A DNA stretch of 32,885 bases, from positions 1-32,885 of the forward strand of contig QHUY01000057.1 of NCBI GenBank assembly GCA_003223415.1, read 5' to 3'. Under the pieces are notes generated by a model. It was given only the letters and a program-made list of their open reading frames with translations. It searched no databases and had not been told where the DNA came from. Within the stretch, counting starts at the first letter, position 1. Each line of letters starts with the position of its first letter. Position numbers and translations under genes: made by a program. Shown here in pieces: positions 26,839-32,885 of the stretch. The DNA is from Gemmatimonadota bacterium. Its GTDB lineage: Bacteria > Gemmatimonadota > Gemmatimonadetes > Gemmatimonadales > GWC2-71-9.

Positions 26839-27552
26839 TCAAATGGTAGGGTGTGTCGATTCGTAGCGCGCCTTCCGCAGCAGGGCGGCCGTGCCCACGA
26901 GCGTGATCACGGCGAAACTGAACCACTGGATAGCGTAGGAGAGATGCGGCCCGTCACCCAAGACAGGGGCAGGCCAGCGATAGAGCCGTCGGACGGTCGG
27001 ACGGTCGGACGGTCGGATGGAAGGCGTTTCCTGGATGATGAAGGCGTATAAGGGGTACGAAACCGAGTCTTTGAGCCGGGTGACGTCCACGTCCCCGCGT
27101 GCCCGGGGGACCGCGAAGGCGAGCCCTTCGACGGTCGCAGTGTCCCCTTCCCGTACCGCCGCCTGGTCGATGTGCCTGCCGTCGGGCGATGGCACCCAGC
27201 CACGGTCCACGTAGACCGCCCCGCCCCCGGCGAGCCGCAATGGGGTCAGCACCGCCACGCCCGGGGTCCCCTCGTAGGTGCGCCCCGCCCACAGCCGCTC
27301 GGCGGAATAGTCGTACGTGCCGCGTGCTGTGACGCGGCGGTCTTGGACGGAATCGGGTGCGAGTTCCCCCCCCCCTGCCCCTGCCGTAGCGCCGAGCACA
27401 ATCGGCGGGAGTGCGCGCCGCGCCGCGATGCTGGCGTTCCGAGCGCGTCGCTGCTGCAGGCGGTGCACCTGCCAGACGCCGAGGCGCACGAACAGCGCCG
27501 CACAGGCCAGCGCCACCCCGACCCCGGCCCAATCCCACGGTCGCAGCTTCAC
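26839..27552 (-). CDS. SURF1-family cytochrome oxidase assembly protein
   Basis: A 237-residue membrane protein of the SURF1/Shy1 family that helps insert haem a into aa3-type cytochrome c oxidase, which points to aerobic respiration. Two membrane segments flank a large external domain: residues about 9-27 (GVGVALACAALFVRLG, with the family GxWQ motif directly after) and about 208-226 (HLSYAIQWFSFAVITLVG). VYVDRGWVP is typical of the domain. A 32-bp octamer repeat encodes the RPSDRPTVRR loop around residue 180, just before the conserved GPHLSYAIQW. The start is GTG 27552 in a GTGA overlap with the GIY-YIG gene. Confidence 0.92.
   Translation of the reverse strand: MKLRPWDWAGVGVALACAALFVRLGVWQVHRLQQRRARNASIAARRALPPIVLGATAGAGGGELAPDSVQDRRVTARGTYDYSAERLWAGRTYEGTPGVAVLTPLRLAGGGAVYVDRGWVPSPDGRHIDQAAVREGDTATVEGLAFAVPRARGDVDVTRLKDSVSYPLYAFIIQETPSIRPSDRPTVRRLYRWPAPVLGDGPHLSYAIQWFSFAVITLVGTAALLRKARYESTHPTI
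26988..27019. repeat. 4 x 8-bp tandem repeat inside SURF1 gene
   Basis: GTCGGACG occurs three times in a row, then GTCGGATG. It is read in frame as an Arg/Pro/Ser/Asp/Thr/Val loop in the SURF1 protein. The same octamer appears at 18253-18284. Confidence 0.95.
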
Positions 27553-27803
27553 CCGCCCTCCGACTTCCGCACGAGCCGGCGCTTGGCGGTGGGGCTCAAT
27601 CGCTTGATTGCCGCCTCCCGCTTTAGCGCACCCCCCAGCGTGGCGCGGCGCTCGCGGTAGACGAGCCGCACCGGAAGGCGCGACCGCGTGTAGCGGCTTC
27701 CCTTCCCGGCGCGGTGGGCGGCGATGCGACGCCTCAGATCGGTGGTGATGCCGGTGTACAGGGAGCCGTCCCGACAGCGGAGCATGTAGACGAACCAGGT
27801 CAC
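27549..27803 (-). CDS. GIY-YIG endonuclease-like protein (UPF0213/YhbQ)
   Basis: An 84-residue single-domain GIY-YIG protein. FVYMLRCRDGSLYTGITTDL carries the VYML...YTGIT form of the motif, with Arg and His (RRRIAAHRAGKGSRYTR) and the Glu of REAAIKRL following, as in YhbQ-type proteins. Members cleave or bind nucleic acids; a specific function is not established for most. The start is GTG 27803, 4 nt after the OsmC stop, and the gene overlaps SURF1 by 4 nt, so it is part of an OsmC-GIY-YIG-SURF1 operon. Confidence 0.9.
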   Translation of the reverse strand: MTWFVYMLRCRDGSLYTGITTDLRRRIAAHRAGKGSRYTRSRLPVRLVYRERRATLGGALKREAAIKRLSPTAKRRLVRKSEGG

Positions 27804-27807
27804 GCCG

Positions 27808-28239
27808 TTACCCCAGCTTCGCCTCCAGGGTCAAGGTCACGTTGCCCTTGAGCGCCCGCGACACCGGGCAACCGCTCTTGGCCTCTTCAGCCGCCTTCTG
27901 GAATCGTCCCTGATCGATTCCAGGCACGGTCCCCCGCACGCTCAGCGCAATGGTTGTGATTGTCGGTGCGCCCCCCACCGTGTCGATGGTGCAGCGCGCC
28001 TGCGTTTCAATCCGGGTCGCCGGCGTGCCCGCCTTCTCGAGCCCGGCCGAAAGGGCCATACTGAAGCAGGCGGCATGCGCCGCCGCGATCAACTCCTCAG
28101 GGTTCGTGCCCTTCGCACTCTCGAACCGGGTCGCGAAGGTGTAGGTGCCGCCGAACGCCCCGCTCCCGGCCTTGAAGGTGCCCTTCCCGTCCTTGAGCTT
28201 GCCTTCCCACATCGCCGTCGCCGTGCTCGTCGTGGCCAT
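27808..28239 (-). CDS. OsmC-family peroxiredoxin
   Basis: A 143-residue OsmC/Ohr-type peroxidase that reduces organic hydroperoxides with a pair of cysteines. These are seen in HAACFSMAL (near residue 60) and SGCPVSRAL (near 123), the peroxidatic and resolving cysteines. The family N-terminal beta strands (GKLKDGKGTFKAGSGAF) and the NPEELIAAAHAACF block are intact. ATG 28239 has GGGAG-like sequence upstream; a longer frame to 28317 is not supported. It is the first gene of the minus operon and divergent from the VOC gene. Confidence 0.95.
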   Translation of the reverse strand: MATTSTATAMWEGKLKDGKGTFKAGSGAFGGTYTFATRFESAKGTNPEELIAAAHAACFSMALSAGLEKAGTPATRIETQARCTIDTVGGAPTITTIALSVRGTVPGIDQGRFQKAAEEAKSGCPVSRALKGNVTLTLEAKLG

Positions 28240-28328
28240 CGTCCGCCTCGCTCCCTGGGTTTCCTTAATCTGGCGTGGGCGCGGGTCCGCGGCTACGCTT
28301 GAGGCCGGCGACATCACCAGGAGAGATC

Positions 28329-28790
28329 ATGGCCACCAAGAAGAGAGTCAAGCGTTCCCCTGCACGCGCCCGGCCCCGCCCGCGGCGGACACCACGCCAG
28401 CAGCCCGAATCGTTTCGCGCCCGCAGCGTAGCCACGGGTCTGACGGTGAACGACCTTCAGCGCAGCATCGCCTGGTACCGAGACGTCCTGGGATTCACGG
28501 TGAAGGACCGCTGGGAGGATGGCGGGAAGATGGTGGGGGTAGAGCTCGCTGCCGGCAGCGCGTCGGTGATGCTGAGCCAGGACGACTTCGCGAAGGGCCG
28601 CGACCGGAAGAAGGGCCAAGGCATGCGGCTGTGGCTCAACACTGTTCAGGACATTGACGCGCTCGCCATGCAGATCAAGGGGCGCGGCGGCGTGCTCGAC
28701 CAGGAGCCCAGGGACATGCCCTGGGGGGCCCGCGTGTTCACGATCAGCGACCCGGACGGCTTCAAGTTCAACGTCGTCCAGGAGCATTGA
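28329..28790 (+). CDS. VOC/glyoxalase-family protein with basic tail
   Basis: A 153-residue protein. The C-terminal 115 residues form a glyoxalase/bleomycin-resistance (VOC) domain: SIAWYRDVLGF, MLSQDDF, MRLWLN and DPDGFKFNVVQ with the final Glu. Whether it binds a metal or a substrate is not evident. The first about 35 residues are unusual: an Arg/Lys/Pro-rich tail (KKRVKRSPARARPRPRR) resembling histone-H1-like or RNA-binding tails. ATG 28329 has CAGGAGAG upstream. Its TGA stop overlaps the TTG start of the GMC oxidoreductase gene. Confidence 0.85.
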   Translation: MATKKRVKRSPARARPRPRRTPRQQPESFRARSVATGLTVNDLQRSIAWYRDVLGFTVKDRWEDGGKMVGVELAAGSASVMLSQDDFAKGRDRKKGQGMRLWLNTVQDIDALAMQIKGRGGVLDQEPRDMPWGARVFTISDPDGFKFNVVQEH

Positions 28791-30709
28791 AACCTCAATC
28801 CGTCCGCACCCTCGGCGCCCTGGCGGAGACGTTCGTCCCGGACGGCGCGCGCGTGCAGCTCGCCGAACGGCTGGTCGAGGCGGTGGGCCGACTGCCGCGC
28901 GCCGCCGACCGCGCGGAGCTCGAGCAGCTGCTCGGCATGCTCGAGAGCCGCGCCGTCAACTTCGCGCTCGCCGGCATCCCCCGCCGCTTCACGGCGATGT
29001 CGCCCCCGCAGCGCGAGCGCTATCTGGCGGGCTGGGCGACGAGCCGCCTCGGCCTGCGTCGCAGGGCGTTCCAGGCGCTCAAGCGCCTCGCGACCGTGCT
29101 CTACTACACGGCCACCGACCCCGCGGGGCAGAGCCCGGTGTGGGCCGACCTCAAGTACCCCGGCCCGCTCGGGCCGCCGCCGCCGATGCCGAAGCGCATC
29201 CAGCCGCTCGCCGTCACGGGTGACACGAAGCTCGACTGCGATGTGGTGGTAATCGGCTCGGGTGCCGGAGGCGGCGTCGTCGCAGGGGAGCTCGCCGCTC
29301 TTGGCAAGGACGTGATCGTGCTCGAGAAGGGAGGCTACGTCGCCGAGGCCGACTTCACCCACCGCGAAGGTGACGCGCTGCGGCGGCTGTACGACGCCGG
29401 GGGCCTCCGCGCCACGGACGACCTCGGCCTCGTCATCCTGCAGGGGAGCTGCCTCGGCGGCGGCACGGTGGTCAACTACACCACCGGCTTCCGCACGCCC
29501 GACGGCGTGCGGGAGCAATGGGCGGACGAGCACAACCTGCCGCACTTCCTGGGCCCCGAGTTCTCGGCTTCACTCGACGCCGTGGCGCGGCGCGTCAACG
29601 TGAACACCGACGAGTGCCGGCCCAGCGGGCGCGACGAGGTACTGATCCGCGGCCTCGATCGCCTCGAATGGGACCACGGCTTCCTGCCGCGCGACACGCG
29701 GGGCTGCCCGCAGGACGACGAGTGCGGCTACTGCGGCTTCGGCTGCCGCCGCGGCGCCAAGCAGTCGACTCTTGTCACGTACCTCCAGGACGCAGCCGAC
29801 TGCGGGGCGCGGATCGTCGTGGACTGCGAGGTCCGGCGGGTGATCCTGGAAGGCCGCTACGCGGTCGGCGTCGAAGCGCGCGTCGGGCCATACGCCCTGC
29901 GGGTGCGGGCGCGGGCGACGGTGGTCGCCGGCGGCGCGATCCATTCCCCCGCGCTGTTGCTGCGCTCCGGGGTAGACCTGCCGACGCTGGGTGGGCACCT
30001 CGCACTGCATCCCGCGACAGCGGTCTTCGGCCTGATGGACGAGGAGGTCCGCCCTTGGACCGGTACGCTGCAGGGGCACTACTCCGACGAATTCGCCGAC
30101 CTGGACCGTGGATACGGCTTCAAGTTCGAGACGGTGCCGATCCACCCGTCGCTCGCAGCCCTCGCCTTCCCGTGGGAGTCCGCCCGGGACCATCGCGACC
30201 TGATGACGCGGCTGCCGCACGTGGCTTTGGCCGGCATCCTGCTGCGGGACCGGGACGGCGGCCGGGTCACCGTGGACCGCGACGGGACCCCCGTCGTGTC
30301 CTATCGCGTCTCGGAGTACGACACGGCGCACCTGCGTCGGGCAATCGCCGCCGCTGCCGAGCTGCTCGAGGCGGCTGGGGCCCGGGAGATCTGGACGCCT
30401 CAATCCCGGTGGGTCGCGTATCGCCCGGACGAAGGGCCCGGCGCCCGGGCACGCTGGGGAGGGCGGGTTGATGCGGCCGGGTACAGCCCCAACGACCTGC
30501 TCCTCGTCACGTTCCACCAGATGGCCTCGTGCCGGATGGGCGGCGATGCGCGCACCTCGGTGGTGAACCCCGACAATCAAGTGCACGGCATCGGCGGGCT
30601 GTTCGTGGCCGACGCGAGCACGTTCCCCACCGCGTCCGGGGTGAACCCGATGCTCACGATCATGGCGATCGCGCACCGCGCGGCGCGGGTCATCGGGGCG
30701 GCGCTGTGA
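28787..30709 (+). CDS. GMC-family FAD oxidoreductase (long-chain alcohol oxidase-like)
   Basis: A 640-residue flavoprotein. An N-terminal helical region (to about 140) is followed by the dinucleotide-binding motif GSGAGGG (157-163), the LEKGG end of the second strand, the GSCLGGGTVVN block and the C-terminal GMC signature. The predicted catalytic His577 is in TFHQMASCRMGG, with the FADAS-like FVADASTFP after it. A Cys cluster (C313-x2-C316-x3-C320) sits in the middle, as in long-chain fatty alcohol oxidase relatives. The start is TTG 28787: an AGGAG lies just upstream and TTGA overlaps the VOC stop. Oxidation of a hydrophobic or sugar alcohol is expected; the electron acceptor is unknown. Confidence 0.9.
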   Translation: MKPQSVRTLGALAETFVPDGARVQLAERLVEAVGRLPRAADRAELEQLLGMLESRAVNFALAGIPRRFTAMSPPQRERYLAGWATSRLGLRRRAFQALKRLATVLYYTATDPAGQSPVWADLKYPGPLGPPPPMPKRIQPLAVTGDTKLDCDVVVIGSGAGGGVVAGELAALGKDVIVLEKGGYVAEADFTHREGDALRRLYDAGGLRATDDLGLVILQGSCLGGGTVVNYTTGFRTPDGVREQWADEHNLPHFLGPEFSASLDAVARRVNVNTDECRPSGRDEVLIRGLDRLEWDHGFLPRDTRGCPQDDECGYCGFGCRRGAKQSTLVTYLQDAADCGARIVVDCEVRRVILEGRYAVGVEARVGPYALRVRARATVVAGGAIHSPALLLRSGVDLPTLGGHLALHPATAVFGLMDEEVRPWTGTLQGHYSDEFADLDRGYGFKFETVPIHPSLAALAFPWESARDHRDLMTRLPHVALAGILLRDRDGGRVTVDRDGTPVVSYRVSEYDTAHLRRAIAAAAELLEAAGAREIWTPQSRWVAYRPDEGPGARARWGGRVDAAGYSPNDLLLVTFHQMASCRMGGDARTSVVNPDNQVHGIGGLFVADASTFPTASGVNPMLTIMAIAHRAARVIGAAL

Positions 30710-30729
30710 TCCGAAATCCGCAATCCTGA
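30709..30729. repeat. 3 x 7-bp tandem repeat between genes
   Basis: ATCCGAA, ATCCGCA and ATCCTGA follow directly on the GMC stop codon (the first A is the last base of TGA) and fill most of the 32-nt gap before the M1 peptidase ATG. Confidence 0.8.
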
Positions 30730-30741
30730 ACGGGAGACCCC

Positions 30742-32619
30742 ATGCTCACCCTGCTCACCGTCTCTCTCCTGGCGCTCCAAAGCGTCGCCGACTCCTCCCC
30801 CTTCCGCGCGCTCGCGCTGCCGACGCCCACGACGGTCCGCAGCAGCGCCGGGGCCCCGGGGCCGCGGTACTGGCAGCAACGCGCCGACTACGTGACCCGC
30901 GCTACACTCGACACCGGCGCGAACGTGCTCACCGGCAGCGAGCGCATCCGCTACGTCAACCACTCCCCCGACGCGCTCGACTTCCTGTGGGTGCAGATCG
31001 AGCAGAACATCTTCGCGCCGGGCAGCATCACCTACCAGCTGAACCAGCCGCCGCTGCACTTCGCCGGCGGCGCGGTGTTCGACTTCACCGGCAAAGGCTT
31101 CCTCGGCGGCATTGCGATCGACAGGCTCACCGCCGGTGGCAAGCCGCTCGGCCGCACCGAGTACGGCACGATGATGCGCGTGGACTTGCCGCGGCCGCTC
31201 CTGCCCGACAGCGCATTCACGTTCGAGGTGGGCTGGCACTTTCCCGTCCCGCCCTACGGCGGTGGCCGCATGGGGCGCATCGGCTCCCGGTTCTACGAGA
31301 TCGGCCAGTGGTACCCGCGCCTGGCCGTCTACGACGACGTGCACGGCTGGAATCCCCTGCCCTATATCGGCGCGGGGGAGTTCTACCTCGAGTACGGCGA
31401 CTTCGACGTGAGCCTCACCCTGCCCGCCGGCTTCGTCGTCGCGGCGACGGGCACCGTCCAGACGCCGGCGGAGGTATGGACTGCCGAGCAGCGCGCGCGC
31501 CTCGCCCGCGCCCGGGGCTCCGCAGAGCGTGTGCAGATCATCACCAAGGCAGAGGCGTCGGCGAACGGCGCACGCCGCACGCCCGGGACCAAGACCTGGC
31601 GTTTCACCGCCTCCAACGTCCGCGACTTCGCCTGGGCTGCCGGCCCCGACCTGCGCTGGGACGCCAGCACGTGGCACGGGGTCCTGATCGAGACCTATTA
31701 CCATCCCGAGGCCGCGCCGTGGGAAGAGGCGAACAAGATGGCACGGTTCACGATCCAGCACTTCAGCGAGACCTGGGGGATGTACCCCTGGCCGCACGCG
31801 ACCACCGTCGAGGGGCTGGTCGAGGGGATGGAGTACCCGATGATTACCTTCGTGCCGTCGCTCGAGAAGCGGGAAGACCAGTACTGGGTCCTGATGCACG
31901 AGTTCGGGCACGAGTGGTTCCCGATGATGGTCGGCTCGGACGAGCGACGGTACCCGTGGATGGACGAGGGGTTCAACACCTTCATCGACTACGGCGCGGC
32001 GGAAGGCTACTTCAAGGGGACCGCCTACGGCGACACGGTGCGCCGCGAGCTGCTCGCCGACTACCAGGTCTCGGCCGTGCCCGGCCCCGAGCAACCGCTC
32101 ATCGACAAGCCGGTGGAGCAGCGCGACCTCGCCTGGGCGGCCTACCAGAAGCCGGCGTTGATGCTCACGATCCTGCGCGACGCGGTGCTCGGCCGCGAGA
32201 CGTTCGAGCGCGGGATGCGCGAGTACGTGCGGCGCTGGCAATTCAAGCACCCGCAGCCGGCCGATTTCTTCCGGACGATCGAGAATGTCTCGGGGAAGGA
32301 CCTCGACTGGTTCTGGCGTGAGTGGATCTACACGACCGCCCGGCTCGATCAGGCGGTGGACTCGGTCACGGCGGGCCGCGATACCACATTCATCTACCTA
32401 TCGAACCGCAAGGAGATGATGCTACCGGTCACGCTGGAGCTGCGCTACGCGGACGGGTCGAAGGAGACGCGCGAGCTGCCGATCGAGATGTGGAACCTGG
32501 GCAGCCGGTTCACCTACGGGGTGGCGACGAAGAAGCCGGTGGTCGCGGTGACCATCGACCCGAAGGGGATCTACCCGGACGTGGCGCGGGGGAACAACAC
32601 CTGGGCGGCGTCGAGGTAA
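30742..32619 (+). CDS. secreted M1-family metallopeptidase
   Basis: A 625-residue gluzincin aminopeptidase-like protein with an N-terminal export signal (MLTLLTVSLLALQSVA). The zinc site is HEFGH at 386-390, with the third ligand Glu409 exactly 18 residues after the second His. The substrate motif GxMEN appears as GMEYP (362-366). The beta-rich N-terminal domain and the C-terminal tail (from about 510) fit bacterial M1 proteins of this length. The ATG follows CGGGAG. The last codons and TAA (GGCGTCGAGGTAA) form the first unit of 13-bp array D. Peptide scavenging is the likely role. Confidence 0.93.
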   Translation: MLTLLTVSLLALQSVADSSPFRALALPTPTTVRSSAGAPGPRYWQQRADYVTRATLDTGANVLTGSERIRYVNHSPDALDFLWVQIEQNIFAPGSITYQLNQPPLHFAGGAVFDFTGKGFLGGIAIDRLTAGGKPLGRTEYGTMMRVDLPRPLLPDSAFTFEVGWHFPVPPYGGGRMGRIGSRFYEIGQWYPRLAVYDDVHGWNPLPYIGAGEFYLEYGDFDVSLTLPAGFVVAATGTVQTPAEVWTAEQRARLARARGSAERVQIITKAEASANGARRTPGTKTWRFTASNVRDFAWAAGPDLRWDASTWHGVLIETYYHPEAAPWEEANKMARFTIQHFSETWGMYPWPHATTVEGLVEGMEYPMITFVPSLEKREDQYWVLMHEFGHEWFPMMVGSDERRYPWMDEGFNTFIDYGAAEGYFKGTAYGDTVRRELLADYQVSAVPGPEQPLIDKPVEQRDLAWAAYQKPALMLTILRDAVLGRETFERGMREYVRRWQFKHPQPADFFRTIENVSGKDLDWFWREWIYTTARLDQAVDSVTAGRDTTFIYLSNRKEMMLPVTLELRYADGSKETRELPIEMWNLGSRFTYGVATKKPVVAVTIDPKGIYPDVARGNNTWAASR

Positions 32620-32704
32620 GGGATCAAGGAAAAACGTCGAGGGGAATCGTCCCCACGACTCCCCTCGACGTTCTTCCTCGACGTTCTTACTCGACGTCGT
32701 TCAG
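32609..32704. repeat. 13-bp-period array D, head-to-head, spans two stop codons
   Basis: Direct units start at 32609, 32622 (degenerate), 32635 and 32648; inverted ACG phases are at 32655, 32668, 32681 and 32694. All steps within each half are exactly 13. The first unit contains the M1 peptidase TAA (32617-32619). The last inverted unit runs into the TGA (32702-32704) of the convergent gene, so the array is both gene ends and the whole gap between them. Confidence 0.93.
32633..32672. terminator. bidirectional hairpin formed by array D
   Basis: The arms 32633-32650 and 32655-32672 pair over 18 bp with one mismatch and a CCCC loop. On the minus strand the hairpin is followed by TTTTTCC, a usable T-tract; on the plus strand by CTTCC, which is weaker. 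It sits between two convergent genes. Confidence 0.75.
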
Positions 32705-32885
32705 GTCTTATCCGGCCGATTCTCGTCGTCGATCAGCTCGGTGTTCGTGATGTTCCCCGCCCCCGGGCCGAAGCCGGTTTTGCCGACGCGGTCGGGAATC
32801 GTGATCAGCACCTCGGCGACGTTGTTGTCGTACCTGCTCTCGAGGAGCTGGTGGCAAAACCCGTCCGGGTCCACGTGCGGGCACG
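32702..32885 (-). CDS. lysyl-oxidase-like protein, C-terminal fragment
   Basis: Only the last 61 codons are in the window; the gene runs in from beyond the right edge. The frame ends in a TGA at 32702-32704 and reads CPHVDPDGFCHQLLESRYDN, then NVAEVLITIPDRVG and a polar tail ending in DDENRPDKT. The DP-x-CH-x-LLES-x-YDNNVAEV pattern resembles the end of bacterial lysyl-oxidase-like or CARDB-type secreted proteins (ESD-NNVA). The identity rests on this motif alone, so it is a moderate guess; coding status is well supported by frame and codon use. Confidence 0.55.

Overview
The window is very GC-rich bacterial chromosome, densely packed with genes. The gene mix suggests a heterotrophic, aerobic soil or sediment bacterium, most likely Gemmatimonadota or a close relative. 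Pointers are a giant TolB-propeller/amidohydrolase fusion, a PIG-L deacetylase with NEW3-like repeats, secreted amidohydrolase and M1 peptidase, a cytosolic Ser/Thr kinase, and chains of genes joined by 4-nt GTGA/ATGA overlaps. The phylum is inferred from gene style; there is no rRNA or other phylogenetic marker beyond housekeeping genes. No prophage, CRISPR array, transposase or tRNA was seen.

Layout. (1) 1-423: non-coding, with palindromic hairpins. (2) 424-3706, plus strand: DUF457-type membrane hydrolase, a translationally coupled pseudokinase-kinase, then a cupredoxin lipoprotein. (3) 3707-16317, minus strand: one probable operon of ten genes, read from high to low coordinate: amidohydrolase, PIG-L deacetylase, three-part ABC importer (binding protein, ATPase, fused permease), MFS transporter (broken), PafA-like phosphatase, small coiled-coil protein, ABC-2 exporter ATPase and permease. 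Nearly all junctions overlap. (4) 16396-20358: very-long-chain-type acyl-CoA dehydrogenase, a phosphoribosyltransferase homologue that has lost its PRPP loop, and citrate synthase. (5) 20331-25257, minus: DEAD-box helicase and TolB/amidohydrolase. (6) 25536-25958: rpsU and a cold-shock gene behind a leader hairpin with a T-tract. (7) 26035-28239, minus: HTH regulator, SURF1, GIY-YIG and OsmC. (8) 28329-32619, plus: VOC protein, GMC oxidoreductase, M1 peptidase. (9) 32702-32885, minus: end of a probable lysyl-oxidase-like protein.

The most unusual content is in the repeats. Gene borders carry a family of 13-bp-period arrays (consensus close to GRCGTCRAGGARA). Four of five are built head-to-head, so that direct and inverted halves fold into hairpins, and gene stop codons lie inside the array units. 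Separate 7-bp and 8-bp tandem tracts occur at other gene borders and even inside genes; one supplies the hydrophobic core of a lipoprotein signal peptide. The MFS gene is broken by a 246-bp spacerless palindrome whose arm differences are strongly biased to T-to-G, so it may be either a real fold-back rearrangement or an assembly artefact. Three genes have a -10-like hexamer only 7-8 nt before the ATG and no Shine-Dalgarno, which suggests leaderless transcripts.
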